The notes under the pieces are model-generated. The model did no database searches. It saw only the letters and a program-made list of their open reading frames with translations, and was not told where the DNA came from. 64,000 nt of DNA. Source: Cladocopium goreaui. Its lineage: Eukaryota; Sar; Dinophyceae; Suessiales; Symbiodiniaceae. Numbering within the stretch: position 1 is the stretch's first letter; each line of letters starts with the position of its first letter. A program made the translations under genes and the position numbers. Positions 1-11,712 of this stretch are shown piece by piece. The stretch is taken from contig CAMXCT020006576.1 of assembly GCA_947184155.2 (NCBI GenBank), positions 198,501 through 262,500 on the forward strand. Reading direction: 5' to 3'.

Positions 1-544
1 ACCGTGATGTATATATATATTATGATTATAAATATATATACATATACATCCGCACACAACCCCATATATCATATAACCCCATGTAGTGCATGCTTCAAGC
101 CAGAGTCCAAAGGCTGCAAGTATCTCAAACAGATTGTTGCAAACTGTACACTGCTGCAACCAAGGAACTGCAAGGGATAAGACACCGGATTTACAAATAC
201 ATGCGGCTCTCGATGTTGTTTGAATGTTCAACTTCCCAATGTCACACCAATTGACAAGCAGCTTATATATTCAGATCGAGTAGGAATGGTATCTTTGAAA
301 TTGCAATCGTGTGCCCCTGGGCCTACATTTCTGACTTTGGCAAGTTGTTTGGACTAGCTTTCTGTTTGGAAACAGTTCTGGCGCTCAGTGATGTTGATTT
401 CCCATGGCTCCAAGTCAGAAATACAGCTTGGCGCTTGACGCTCGGCATGCTTGAAATATGCCAACCCCCCCGACAACATTTTGGCTAAATCTGTAGCACC
501 ACCGTTGGCTGGCTGGAAAAGATCAGCCTCATGTGGGTCCATGG

Positions 545-663
545 GTACGCTCTGGTAATGACAAACAGTTTGCGAACTTGAAAATGGCCATTGAAATACT
601 TAGTTTTCCCATTAAAAATTGTGGATCTGTCCATAGTTTTTTGCAAACGTTTACCAGAGGGTA
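545..663. repeat. Family A inverted-repeat element (diverged)
   Basis: Left end TACGCTCTGGTAA, right end TTACCAGAGGGTA; interior has the family CCATT...ATGG palindrome. Confidence 0.7.
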
Positions 664-1779
664 CCATAAATTTGACCCAAGTTTGACCCATACCCACATC
701 TTCTGATGTTCCTGCAGCACAGGGAATAACGGAGGCCAAGATAACCCTTCGTTGTCAGTAGCTGTTTTTTGCACTGTTGCCAACGAGCAAACACACCCTT
801 GAGTCATAGTTGTCACCCATCCTTAGAACGCAAATTTGGGGGGTTCCTAAAATAGGTGTACCCCCAAATCATCCATGTTAGTAGGATTTTCCCTTATAAA
901 CCATCCATTTTGGGGATCCTCCATTTATGGAAACCCCCATGTCTGATAGACATAAGGACAACTTACCCCAATCCCATGCTCCATGCCCACCAACTCGCAG
1001 CGAGGCCGAACCGGCTGAGGCCTCCGCGAGTGAATCCAACGTCATGATGTGGGTTGAAACAGTCACACCATAAAAATGTTGGCAAATTATAGTGACCTCA
1101 CTGGAATCATGGTTAGTAAGGGGATTCATTCCCATAGCTGGCCTTATCTCCCCGGGGAGTGAAATTTAGTTTACCCAGAATTTATGTTGGCTGGGTGCTG
1201 GTTCTTTGAGCAAATGTGTTCTTATTTGATTATTCTTTGGTCATGGCCGAAACATGTTGGCAAGGAATCGGATGGTTTGGTATTGCTAGTTTGACATCAA
1301 ATGACATACTTTGTGGGTCCAGGCTATTGAAGAACCACACCCATTTGGATCTATTTGACATGCTTTGTGGCTAGGCCGTGACCACCAACCACCTGGGAAT
1401 GTCGTCTGGACCCCAACTACTCTTCCAACTGCTAATCTGGTTCTCCACCCGGGTGAGAATGAACTGAATTTCTCTGTTACTGAGGTAATGGTATGAGTGT
1501 GTATATATATATATAACATTATAAATCTATAGATGTAGGTGTGAATGTCACGGCGTATCCTCTCATGATCTTTTTGACTCTGACAGCCCAAGAATCCGTG
1601 CAGAAACAGCCGATCTGCTTCGAAGAATCCACTTATGACAGATGCATTGAGCCGAACCGGCGCCTAATTCGAGACGCAACTCTCAGCACTAAATTGGTAG
1701 GAGCCGGACCTAAGCGAGTCAGTGCGAGAGAAGAACCGTCCTGCGATCATTCCTGCAGTTATTCGATGGAACGTAAACA

Positions 1780-2015
1780 CATGTCGATATTATGTGCATA
1801 TTATGTTAAATAATTGTACCGATTGTATGTATATATATATATAACTTATATAACTATGTATATATATATATGATGTACATGTGCTTGTTTGGACGAACGG
1901 ACGGACGGACGGATGGATGGATGGATGGATAGGGCATGTATATGTCCATTTATAGATATATACATGTATATACATGTATATACATTGAATTACATTGATA
2001 TATATATATATGTAT
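1780..2015. repeat. TA/TATG microsatellite with GGAC/GGAT array
   Basis: Includes about ten 4-bp units at 1893-1928 (GGACGGACGG then GGATGGATGG) among TATATACATG runs. Non-coding. Confidence 0.8.
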
Positions 2016-3262
2016 ACACACATGTTGTAACGGGGACCGGGGAATGCAAGAAAACAATCTTTGAATGGGGATTGTCCATTGCCAGGCTAGATAACCAGAG
2101 GGTAGCATATGTATGGAGTATCAACCATTGATCGTTGGGGGTTGCAGGAGCTATGTACAGCTTACTGACTTCAAGTTGCTCAATAACTGTTCGGAAACGC
2201 TGTGATGCTCCATATCATTCTGTATATGGATGGTGAGGGTCGTTTGAGCCAGCCATGGTGGCCCTCTTCAGGTATGTTCGAGATTTAGATATTGGGGTTG
2301 CCCTTAAAGTGGTCGATGGTAACGTCATCTCATGGTGGCAGGTCCCCCGGATCCTACAGCAATGAGTACAGAGTGCCCAAACCTATGGGTGCCGATGTTG
2401 GTGACGTATTCTGCTGTACCAGCCGTAAAATAGTTGTTGAAAAAATAGGAAACCTGGAATGGCGAAAACATCATCGAAGTAGCTCCTGGAAGCATCTTTC
2501 TTTCTGGGGAATGACCAAGTTGGGGGTCCCGACTTTGGCCCTTGACTCGCCAAGTTCTGTCCGGGCGGCTCAAAGCTGGTTTGCTGCCACTTGGCAGCTT
2601 TCAGGGCTGGAAGGGCCAGCTTGAAAAATCCAGGTAAGCAAGGATGGCCCCGCAAAATCAAGTTCCTATGGTGGAGACGCAAATCTTTGAGAGAAACACA
2701 TACTTGGAAGAAACTGGAACCTACATGAAATCAGAGTGGGGACTAATCATCCAAGGTCAGACATTTGGGTCGCAGATATTCTGTCGGATCAAACAGATAC
2801 GTTTTCTTTAAGCAGGGTGTTCATGCACTTGCTCAAGTAGACCTCGATTCACTATGGGTATGTTGCAAGAGACCAAATAAAGGATGGCTTCAATGTGACA
2901 GATGGCTGGATGGGCTTCAAGCATTTTCACCAACTTTAGCATGCACCTGCGGAGGCAGTTTGAATTCACAGCTTTCACCTGCCAATCCCTCGAATCACTG
3001 ATTTGGATGTGAAACTCTAGACATTTGCCTCATGAATTCCTGATCTAATTCCCAATGATTATCTGCTGAAGCAGGATAATGTGCAAAGTGTCACTCAGTT
3101 GAAAGACTAGGATCAACATATACATATATATATACACACATATACTTATGTATTAATTATATATATACATATATATATATAGATACATATATATATATAC
3201 ATACATATATATATATATACATATGATGTACATATAGACATCATTTATCCCCAAGATATCCC

Positions 3263-3264
3263 AG
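3263..3264 (+). promoter_or_regulatory. Possible 3' splice (spliced-leader trans-splicing) acceptor before the VWA8 start
   Basis: An AG follows a TA-rich, pyrimidine-containing tract and lies 16 nt upstream of the start codon. Dinoflagellate mRNAs receive a spliced leader at such an AG, so this is the natural candidate. It is inference only; no transcript evidence. Confidence 0.3.
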
Positions 3265-3280
3265 TGAATCCACCACCGCC

Positions 3281-3443
3281 ATGGCCCCCACATCGCCCAC
3301 GGCGCGCACGCGGCGTCTCGCCGCGCAGCTGGTCGCGTCGCACAGCACGCGCAGCGCCACGCGCAGCGCTGCGGTGCCCAGAGAGTTTGATGTACCGCCA
3401 GGCGCGGCCAAGTTGGTGGCCCCCCAAAAGGATGCACTACCTG
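3281..3443 (+). CDS. VWA8: VWA8 exon 1: start codon and mitochondrial presequence-like N-terminus
   Basis: ATG sits in a GCCATGG context. The first 33 residues (MAPTSPTARTRRLAAQL and on) are rich in Arg, Ser, Thr and Ala and lack Glu and Asp, as expected of a mitochondrial targeting peptide. The end, VPPGAAKLVAPQ, aligns with the family IPKNPELVPQ stretch. The exon ends after CCTG with a GC donor, giving PGSDDAEF with exon 2. The following intron holds a family F copy (3480-3735) and otherwise only AT-rich sequence. Confidence 0.8.
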
Positions 3444-3524
3444 GCTGGGGATTGGTGATGGTAATGGTATATGTATCTGGATGTATCTGGTATATGTAAT
3501 TACATCTGGTATATATATATAGAT

Positions 3525-3735
3525 ATTATAAGCTGGTTGGTAATGGTTGGCTGATAATGATTGATATTGGTTATATATATATATATATATTGGTTATTTA
3601 CCAGATGAATCTAGATTATTCGTAAGTATTGATTGATATTGGTTATAATGTGGGAAAAACAATGCCATAAACCACCCACCACCTATAAAAATGGTGATGA
3701 CTGGGAGATGGTGTATTATTGTTTTACCACATTAG
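3525..3735. repeat. Family F copy within a larger repeat
   Basis: The GTGGGAAAAACAAT...TTGTTTTACCAC core (3647-3732) is preceded by GATTGATATTGGTTAT repeats. The whole block is the reverse complement of the 12870-13090 block. Confidence 0.75.
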
Positions 3736-4756
3736 TAGGGATTGGTAATGGGATAAATGATATCCTATAGGACCTGGTTTAATGGGATTAATGGTACTGA
3801 CCATAGTAGGGAAATTGTAAATGGGAAAATGGGAACAAAAAAAATGGGAATTATGAGAACTTCTGGGATTTTCACCAGTTAAACTATGGGTGGTGCCCCA
3901 TAGTTTGCTAAGTTGGTGTATAAGTCCAAGAACTAACTCGGGTTTAGGGAGGTTACACCGAGCTTTTTCATGGGCACTTATGGGATGAATCCATATCTCT
4001 GGGTGGTAAACTCATCCATCCATCATCCATATATGGATAAGTGATGATAAGTGTACATACTTGCAGTTCTCATTAGATAAAGACCCAAAAATCATGTTTG
4101 GGGGTCGAAATCATCCATAAATGATGGTAAAGGGGAATAATTGTTCTTGTACGTAGTTGTTGTTCTTACTTACACATTTTATATTATTCTTATTCTTACT
4201 GTTATTTTTATTATATGATTTTAGATCTATTGTTGTTATTGTGTATTGTTATTATTGCTGTTACTGTTGTGAGCATCATCCACAATGTCTGTCCACTAAG
4301 CAGTGTGTGATGATCCTTTTGGGGAAACTTTTTTCAGAAGTCTAACAGAACTTAACAGACACCTCGGATGTTGAAGAAAGCCAAACAATGCGAATTGAAG
4401 CCAAACAAGGCGCATTAAAATCAACCGTCAACTGATGCGAAAATTTCAAGCGGTAAGGCTATGGATTCACCTAGCAAATGGCACATCCCCTGATCAAAGA
4501 ATGCGAGACTTGCGAATTCACCACAATAGCTTGGCTTTATTTATCTACTTAAGAGTTTCCATTGGCATGTCTGTCAGGAATGACCCATCTGTTTGCGTTT
4601 GTTTGAATGTCATAGACGGATCAACATTTTTTTCTCACTGACGGGAGATCCATTTTGGATGTGCAATACTATTGAACCATATTGAACCATATTGAACCAT
4701 GATCAGATGATTTTTTGTAATTCCGTAGTTCTTTCCGATTTTTTTCTCACTCCCAG

Positions 4757-4816
4757 GTAGTGACGATGCCGAATTCGCCGGACACTTGCGGTGGATGGCG
4801 CAGAAAATGGAACTGG
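4757..4816 (+). CDS. VWA8: VWA8 exon 2
   Basis: Encodes SDDAEFAGHLRWMAQKMEL, matching the family helix ending HLRWIMQKDLL just before the first P-loop. CCCAG|G acceptor, GT donor. Spliced to exon 3 it gives MELGQDMLLLGPPG, the exact family register. Confidence 0.9.
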
Positions 4817-5183
4817 GTTCGGGTGCCCAGGTCGTCCTTGATCTGGAGTGTTGCCTGATATCCCTGGTTGAAAGGTCAAAAGGATCCACTTTTTTGGCAT
4901 TGGCCATGAAAATGAATAGGACTGGATTGAAATCATCAATAAGTCATAGAGTTTAATAGAGACATGGCTTAACAGGTTTATGTGCACATGACTGGTAATG
5001 CGGTGCCCCATACTTAGCTAAAGTTGCTAGGAATAGCTACGATAGCACGTGGGTTTATGGTGGATGCTGTAAATATGCACAAGGATCATATATTTATAAA
5101 TTATTTATACATGTCCACATAGTTGGGTGAAACTGAGGCACAAACTTGGAAGCCCACCTTGTGCTTGGCGATCAACGCGCCAG

Positions 5184-5254
5184 GCCAAGACATGCTGTTG
5201 TTGGGTCCTCCTGGTAGCCTCCGTCGCCAGCTCGCGCTGCGCTTTTGCTGCTCG
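5184..5254 (+). CDS. VWA8: VWA8 exon 3: AAA module 1 Walker A-like loop
   Basis: Encodes QDMLLLGPPGSLRRQLALRF. The loop reads GPPGSLRR, so the canonical Gly-Lys-Ser/Thr is absent, as in animal VWA8 (GPPGPLRR). Module 1 is therefore probably not a normal ATP hydrolase. The donor is read as GA after the TCG codon. The intron 5255-6577 contains a family B copy (5454-5554) and no other gene that I see. Confidence 0.88.
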
Positions 5255-5453
5255 GAGTTTTTGTTGGGACCGCTCTGGTGGTTTCTCCCCAAAAAATTGG
5301 GGGAATCCAACTGATCAAACCGATCAAACCATGAAAAATTCTGCTTGTATCAATCAAAATGGTGCTTATTGGTGCTTATAAGCCACAATAAGCCACAAAA
5401 TGTTGGCCCAGTTGGTTCTTTATCATGGGAAACAATGGTCATTATAATATAAT

Positions 5454-5554
5454 CTGGTTGGTGGTTTCAAAGATTTTTCTTTTCCATAATATATGGGATA
5501 ATTCTTCCCATTGACGAGCTCATATTTTTCAAGATGGTTAAAACCACCAACCAG
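5454..5554. repeat. Family B inverted-repeat element
   Basis: CTGGTTGGTGGTTTC left, AAAACCACCAACCAG right, with TTCCATAATATATGGGA in the interior. Confidence 0.85.
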
Positions 5555-6577
5555 ATAGGGATTCAACCAGTGAGTCATGGAATGAAGAATTTATCCAATT
5601 TTGGTGGATTTATCCTATGTTTTGTTTTGGTTGGGAAAAATGATGACCATCAAATTTGGGGTACCATTAGGGGTCCGGCAATCCAAAATGTTGTGCCAGG
5701 AGGTTCACAAAATGTGTTTGTTGCTTGTGTATTTAAGCATCCTGTTCTGTGGATCAAAGATTTTGGGCTACTCTTTTTGAGGCTGGATAAACTAACAGCT
5801 ATGGAAAATTACCATTTATAGGTAGGACATAACAGGTAGATCAACTATCAATAGGCCATGTTCAGTAGCTATGTTAAATTACCAGAGGGTAGCTACAGCA
5901 AGTTAATAAGAAGCTGGGAATGTTTCATGTGCCTAAAGTTTTAGGCTGGCTTGGAATGTTGAGGGCAGTACACATTTGTAGTTCACTCCCAGGTCTATCG
6001 ACATGTACGCAAGCAGTAAGCCACTGCTTTTAAATTAATGTGTGTTGCATAATTCATTTATATTAATGGTATTTAGCGTATTTATCTGTGTTTATACATT
6101 GCTATATACGTTTGTTAGTTCTGTTGCCCAGGTTTTTGCTTTCAGCCAATCTGGCAATTAATCAGTGGGATGGTATGTCCTATCACAATGGAACCAACTT
6201 TGACTGCAAACTGTTCCACAACGCGTCAGATGTTTCGGGGTGGCGATACATGTCGGAACGTGCCGGTGTGTTTTTGCTGGTGAATATCCAAAAAAAAAAT
6301 GATGGTGGAATCCCCAATCTTGCCAGGTAAATCTCAATTTCCATGATAAAATCTCCAATAAATGTGCAAATCTCCAAAATCTCCCATCAGTTACAGTCAA
6401 ATCCCAATATGTGATCCATATGTGCTGTTTTCAGTGAATTCCCTTGAGTTCATGAAATCTTCAGAAAAGCATGTTCCACTATGTTCCACCAGTTTCATCT
6501 CAAAAAAACATTTAAAAAAACTAAGTCCTGCAACTGGCCGGTTTCGCCATGCGTTTCGCCAGTCAGGTGAGTTGCAG

Positions 6578-6654
6578 GGCCGCGAGGCGGAGGTCTTGAC
6601 CGTGACACGGGACACCACGGAGTCGGACCTCAAGCAACGGCGGGAACTCAGCAG
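6578..6654 (+). CDS. VWA8: VWA8 exon 4
   Basis: Encodes GREAEVLTVTRDTTESDLKQ then RREL. The RDTTESDLKQRRE block is one of the most conserved pieces of VWA8. GCAG|G acceptor and GC donor. The next intron (6655-8429) holds two family A copies, a family E copy and AT-rich DNA. Confidence 0.93.
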
Positions 6655-6705
6655 GCGAAGTGTTGACCTGGGGACGGTGCTGGGAACGTTGTGCTTGGGG
6701 AATGG

Positions 6706-6822
6706 TACCCTCTGGTAATGACTGTTACAGAGCTATTGAAAATGACCCATAGAAATAGTGGATTGTCCCATTAATAGCATGGTGGATCTTTCCATAGTTA
6801 TGTAAACGTTTACCAGAGGGTA
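6706..6822. repeat. Family A inverted-repeat element (MITE)
   Basis: Perfect TACCCTCTGGTAA / TTACCAGAGGGTA-type termini about 117 bp apart, 51 nt after the exon 4 donor. Confidence 0.85.
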
Positions 6823-7385
6823 TCCGGATGGGATTCCAATGGGATGTAAGAAGGGGATGGAAAAATTGGGGGATTTCTTGGGGAATGTTATCCGGATGGA
6901 ATCTGGGTGAATTTCATCACGACCTCACTGTTCGTTCGTTCTCCCTCAGTAAAATCCATGGTTTCGTAAGGGGAATCCTCCCCAAGATAGCCCAGATGGG
7001 ATGTAACAAGGGGATGGGCCTCAGGGGATTTGATGCAGATGACACCATGCTTTAAGCCACGAATGACAGCACCATCGGTTTAATATTATTGACCAGCCAA
7101 TATATGTGATTTATATGATGGAGATTGAATGAGAAGTAAAATGTAAAAGGATTAGATACTGGGATATCCCCCTCTGCTAATCAAACATGGCAATGAACAA
7201 TTCCCGATTTAGTTCGATGATGTTCCCAATGAAAGCTTAATTTCCAGGGATTTCCCAGCTAACCATGGGAAAACCTCAGAAATCTGACGGCTTTGAATCT
7301 CAAAACATCCGACGTAATGAACATGTTGGGGGACGGGCACTTAAGAATAAGACAAAACTGGGGATTTCAATAATATATATATATA

Positions 7386-7492
7386 TACACCCTTTGGTAA
7401 TTCAACATAGCCATGGGAAATGGCCCATTTATAGATGGTTTACCCATTAAAGATGGTGATTTTCCATATCTATGTTAAATTACCAGAGGTTA
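7386..7492. repeat. Family A element (diverged)
   Basis: Ends CCCTTTGGTAATTCAACATAG and TTAAATTACCAGAGG in inverted orientation; preceded by a TA repeat. Confidence 0.7.
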
Positions 7493-8429
7493 TATATAAA
7501 TAAATTCACACATACACAAATAATTATATGAATCTAGAAGCACTACATAAATATGTTTGGGAGGTCAGGTCAGTTGTTTTTGTTGGTTTCAGTCATCATC
7601 AGCAAACCAACATAATCCTGGAAATCCATGAAACCTAAGGAGAGTGATCTGCGAATGGTATAGACGTTCCGTTCCATATCTTTGCTACTCTAGTGGAATG
7701 TAATCAAGATAAGATTTGTTTACCCCTAGTTAATGCCCGGTTGAAGAGGCCGATGATTTCGCAACCATGATTTGATCAGAAAATGCGCCATCATTGGAAA
7801 GTTTCATGGGGTGAAGCCATTGGGTGTGCCTGGTCAATACGCTGTTTAGGGGGAGATTGTTATCCAGGTTCAAAATGCAATACAAGAATAAATATGATAA
7901 GATGATGTTGAAATTGCCATTGAATCTTACCAGGAAAAAAAACTTTGGTTTTATCTCAAAATTGATAATCTCATGTTCCGGCGTGACGGAGGGGATGGCG
8001 GCTTGAAGCAGGGGAGGTGGATCCACCAGCCCCGCCTCCACAAGTTCATCCATGATGTTAGTGCTGCTGGTTGCTGAAAATGTCTGGGAAAAAAAGCGAT
8101 CCTAGAACAAGATGGAAAACATGTCAGAGAGGTACGAAATGGTATGTGTATGTACATTATAATGTATGTGTATATATATACATATAATTACACATATGCA
8201 TACTGTACATATGAGTATATATATAATTACACATATGCATACTGTACATATGAACAATATAAATTATAGATATACACAAGAAAATCATCGTAAAATCGTA
8301 GCTGATATTCTTTTCTGAATTCTACATGACTACCAGGATGACTACCAATCAGGAATTTGGTCAACTTGGTCAACAGGGAATGATCTATCTATCGGACCAC
8401 CCGGTGACCAGCCGCTGCACCGCTGTCAG

Positions 8430-8502
8430 GAGCGGGCTGGGCAGCCGCACGATCTACGCAGACAGCGCTCCTGTGCGCTGCGCCCTGCGAGGCCGCGTGC
8501 TG
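8430..8502 (+). CDS. VWA8: VWA8 exon 5
   Basis: Encodes SGLGSRTIYADSAPVRCALR then GRVL, matching the family FYIDQCAVRAATEGRTL stretch that precedes Walker B of module 1. TCAG|G acceptor; GC donor right after GRVL, which joins to the exon 6 microexon. A family B element starts 25 nt downstream of the donor. Confidence 0.9.
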
Positions 8503-8526
8503 GCACGGGCACTCAGATTCTCTGTG

Positions 8527-8630
8527 CTGCTTGGTGGTTTGGAACCATGGAATTTTATGACTTTCCATATATCGGGAATAATCATCCCAATTGACTCATA
8601 TGTTTCAAAGGGGTTGAAACCACCAACCAG
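8527..8630. repeat. Family B inverted-repeat element
   Basis: CTGCTTGGTGGTTTGGAAC left and GTTGAAACCACCAACCAG right; 25 nt after exon 5. Confidence 0.88.
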
Positions 8631-8894
8631 TGTGTGTAGAACCGACAAAACTAGGGATTATTGATGATTATTGAGGATATTCTATAAAAGCATGCAATAT
8701 AAATGTATGTGGAGCTATATATATATATATATATTTAATTGGGTTGGAATGTGGTTACCCACTTTCTCACTGGGATGCCCCAACTATGGGATCGGGCCAG
8801 TGACACCACATGATTTCACCGACCCGGTGACCCAAGGGCTTTTAAAGTGTTTTTTCCCGGCGAAGTTCAGCCAGAGACAAGCGACGTTTCATCA

Positions 8895-9023
8895 ATCTGG
8901 GTAAATTTCATCACGACCTCACCACGAGCTCACTGGAAATCCGTGGTTTATAAGGGAAATCATCCCCATAGCTGGCCTTAATTCAGGTTAGTGAAATATT
9001 ATAATTTACCCAGATCAATGTTC
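8895..9023. repeat. Family E element
   Basis: ATCTGGGTAAATTTCATCAC left, ATAATTTACCCAGAT right, with ATAGCTGGCCTTA inside. Related copies: about 1076-1182, 6898-7003, 29462-29553 and 58363-58466. Confidence 0.75.
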
Positions 9024-9241
9024 AAGTTTCTCAGTTCAAGCGACGTGCCACGGAACTGGGTCCAGGATACTTCCTGATGAATCTGGAGAGGCTACCAAAT
9101 AGGTCCATCATTTGCATCAAAGCCGCTTCAGTCCACAACATACTGTAGATATTTGTAGATTACACTGGTTTGAGGTGTTCTTTCTGATGCCAAGCTATAC
9201 TTCCTGGCCCTTGATGGTTAAAGCCTAAAGCGTTACTCCAG

Positions 9242-9262
9242 GTGCTTGACGGGCTGGAGAAG
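9242..9262 (+). CDS. VWA8: VWA8 exon 6: 21-nt microexon
   Basis: Exactly seven codons, VLDGLEK, bounded by CCAG|G and a GT donor. It completes the family GRTLILEGLEKAERN segment (here GRVL+VLDGLEK+AERN), the Walker B region of module 1. Too short for ORF-based annotation. Confidence 0.9.
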
Positions 9263-9597
9263 GTGAGGGCGGCAGGGCCGCGGGGGGAACTTGTCCGTCA
9301 AAGAAACAAAGGGTCGGTTCCCAAATGGCGAAACCTCAAATCCTCCAAAATGGGTCATTTTCAATCGAAAAACCAGTTGTTTGAGATATAGGAAACTCCA
9401 GTGATTCAATGAAATGGTTGGGACCCAGCCATGGCAGCCAGGGATGGTCAGCCTGCATCCCTGTGAAATATCTCCTGGAGGAATCAGTAGGGAACACGTG
9501 TGATCCAAACAAGTTGCCGTTTCAGAGGCCCGGTCTTTGTCCCTAACATCTTGGGGGTGCAAAGCCTCGCCTTGCCTCGCCTTGCCTCGCATTGCAG

Positions 9598-9638
9598 GCG
9601 GAGCGAAATGTTCTGCCAACGCTGAATAACTTGCTTGA
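9598..9638 (+). CDS. VWA8: VWA8 exon 7
   Basis: Encodes AERNVLPTLNNLLE, almost identical to family AERNVLPVLNNLLE. GCAG|G acceptor. The donor must be GA (GAACCT) to restore ENREMQ with exon 8; a shared TTGAG occurs at both ends of the intron. Confidence 0.93.
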
Positions 9639-10087
9639 GAACCTTGACAATTTCACTGGTACCATCCCTCCAACGAAGATTCTGAAAAAACAGACCCCGC
9701 CAGGGATCGGCAGACTTTCCGAAATTGGGATGGGTGATTCGGTCTATGGCACTTTGGGAATGGTAAATTGAGATATTTTGATGCCTGTTGCCTTGAGGAT
9801 CCTGGAGGCCTTAAGTGATGCCTCCATCATCGAGCCATCATTACGTGAGTGACACCTACCTACTTTCACCGGCTTATCATGATCCATTGGCATTGGGGTA
9901 CCCCATTTTCAGAGACAAATAAAAATATTTTTTGTAATAGATACATACATACATACATACATACATATGCCAATCGTTTTGAATTATATCCCACTAATTT
10001 CCCATGTTTGTCTTGTTCGTTTTTGTTGTTTGCATCCAACTTGAAAAAGATTTGGAACTAGACCTCACTACTATTCGGTGTGTTGAG

Positions 10088-10120
10088 GAATAGAGAGATG
10101 CAGTTAGATGATGGTCGGCT
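10088..10120 (+). CDS. VWA8: VWA8 exon 8
   Basis: 33 nt encoding NREMQLDDGRL, matching family NREMQLEDGRF. TTGAG|G acceptor, GC donor. Confidence 0.93.
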
Positions 10121-10342
10121 GCCACTTTGCTGCATGGGAGTTCTCACTGGGAACATGATTCTGGATGTGCCCAAGCCATGGCTTTGGCCCTTCTTGGGAT
10201 GGCCCCACAAGATTCAACACTGGAAATTTGAGCAATATGACAGTGACAGCTATGCCTCAAAAATATTCATGTGAATACTGTTCCGATGCTGTGACATTCA
10301 ATTTGTGTGTCAAAAAAAATGAGACATCCATGATATGTTGAG

Positions 10343-10410
10343 GCTGATCCCTGCGCGAAGATATGACGTCCTGTCCCAGCAGGAAATCAGCGCGGAGGAA
10401 GGCTGGGATG
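10343..10410 (+). CDS. VWA8: VWA8 exon 9
   Basis: Encodes LIPARRYDVLSQQEISAEEG plus WD, the counterpart of family LMSAERYDKLLRD. Joined to exon 8 it gives DGRLLIPARRYD in the exact family register. TTGAG|G acceptor, GA donor. Confidence 0.88.
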
Positions 10411-10599
10411 GAAACTCTCTGCAAAAAGAAAGAGAAATGGTAAAGTTCACAGGGATGCAGTACTTGGGAGGAGTGCATCCCAGGAATCGTAACTGGGCCA
10501 TAGTCATATTGTAACTTATCATAACACTTTTTAACCCACTAGGTGGAAGATCTGCAGCTGATGGGTCTGGGATGTACGGCTCAAATCAAAAACTGCGAG

Positions 10600-10617
10600 G
10601 CAAAGCGAAGCTGGTAC
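10600..10617 (+). CDS. VWA8: VWA8 exon 10: 18-nt microexon
   Basis: Encodes KAKLVR with split codons at both ends. Joined to exon 11 it gives KLVRVHEDFRVVAL, matching family KIVRVSENFRVIAL. CGAG|G acceptor, GT donor. The phase is correct on both sides. Confidence 0.8.
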
Positions 10618-11480
10618 GTGTCCTGGCAGGAGTCACTGGGGCCAGCTTTCGCATGGGTCCAATGGGTCCAATGGGTTATAACATCCACATCTGCGGATGT
10701 ATGAACAACAAATTGGGAGACGCCATGCCAGCAGTATAGTAGTATAGAAGTTGTGCCAGTCCCATGGTGCATGATAGTCAAAAAAGCAGGGATGTCACCA
10801 ACAGCTGGAAATGTGCCAAGAAGAGAGGTTCTGGGAATAGGCCATCTTCCCTGTCAACACTTTCATAAAATCACGTTATGTTGCGTATACATCCAGTTTT
10901 CTTGAACAATAACTGGCTGGCAGATGTAAGAGGAAGCGGATGAGGATGAAGATAACGACAATTGACGACAATGACGATGACCACGATGATGATCATCATC
11001 ACGATCATGGGCCAAGCAAATGTCTCTTCCTAGATTTTGTGACTAGTGGGTAAGGGATCACCTAACGATAGATCCACAAATTAGCAAAAGAGCGAAAAAC
11101 ATGCTTCACCAAATGAACCATTTGCTCCTCGCACCGGCACATATTATGGGCTACACACAGCAAGTGGACCGCCTGCTGAAGAACGGCTGTGATTATTCAT
11201 CATAGGATTTTAGGACATACCCACATACCCTATTTTCAGACAATCCCGTATCCCAAAAGGGGAATCATCCATCAAATGTGTAGAGTGTAGATTTTCCTGA
11301 ATTCTTATTTATCCACCAGCTAATTCTTATCCACCAACTTATCAAAAGATCTATAAATTAGAATTTAATAGAATTTGTACAACTTAAATTATCCATCCAT
11401 AGACAAGTCCGAAAAAAACATATGGAGATTTCAATCAGTTGCCATCAATCGACCTGCATGCCACGAATCGACGTCTCAAG

Positions 11481-11562
11481 GTGTCCACGAAGATTTTCGC
11501 GTCGTGGCCCTGGCGGTGCCATGTCCACCCTGGCCTGGCAATCCCTTGGATCCTCCTCTGAG
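11481..11562 (+). CDS. VWA8: VWA8 exon 11
   Basis: Encodes VHEDFRVVALAVPCPPWPGN then PLDPPL, nearly the family sensor-1 segment ending GNPLDPPLRSRF. CAAG|G acceptor, GC donor. A family A element starts 46 nt downstream; the intron (11563-12617) is otherwise AT-rich with short inverted repeats. Confidence 0.94.
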
Positions 11563-11608
11563 GCGTTGGATCATCAGAGATCGTTGGATCCCTGCCTACC
11601 ACAGTTGG

Positions 11609-11712
11609 TACCCTCTGGTAATTTAACGTAGCTATTGAAAATGGCCATTTATAGTGGATTTTCCCATTAAAAATGGTGATTTTCCATAGCTATGTTAGTT
11701 TACCAGAGGGTA
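11609..11712. repeat. Family A inverted-repeat element
   Basis: TACCCTCTGGTAATTTAACG with inverted mate GTTTACCAGAGGGTA; 46 nt after exon 11. Confidence 0.88.

Larger units (their letters stand above)
1..3262. other. Upstream region, no supported gene
   Basis: I see no exon series here. It contains a family A-like inverted-repeat element (545-663), a family E copy (about 1076-1182), TA/TG-rich microsatellite around 1780-2015 with a short GACGGACGGATGG-type array, and a TA-rich stretch at 3118-3231 just before exon 1. Open frames are short and show no recognisable family. A GC-richer patch near 1000-1035 could be an exon of another gene but has no recognisable partner. Confidence 0.5.

Noticed and set aside
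2500..2630. GC-richer open frame upstream of VWA8
   Set aside because: No recognisable peptide, no convincing splice sites, and it sits outside the gene.
8150..8275. Direct repeat ATAATTACACATATGCATACTGTACATATGA
   Set aside because: A two-copy local duplication inside AT-rich microsatellite DNA; nothing suggests function.
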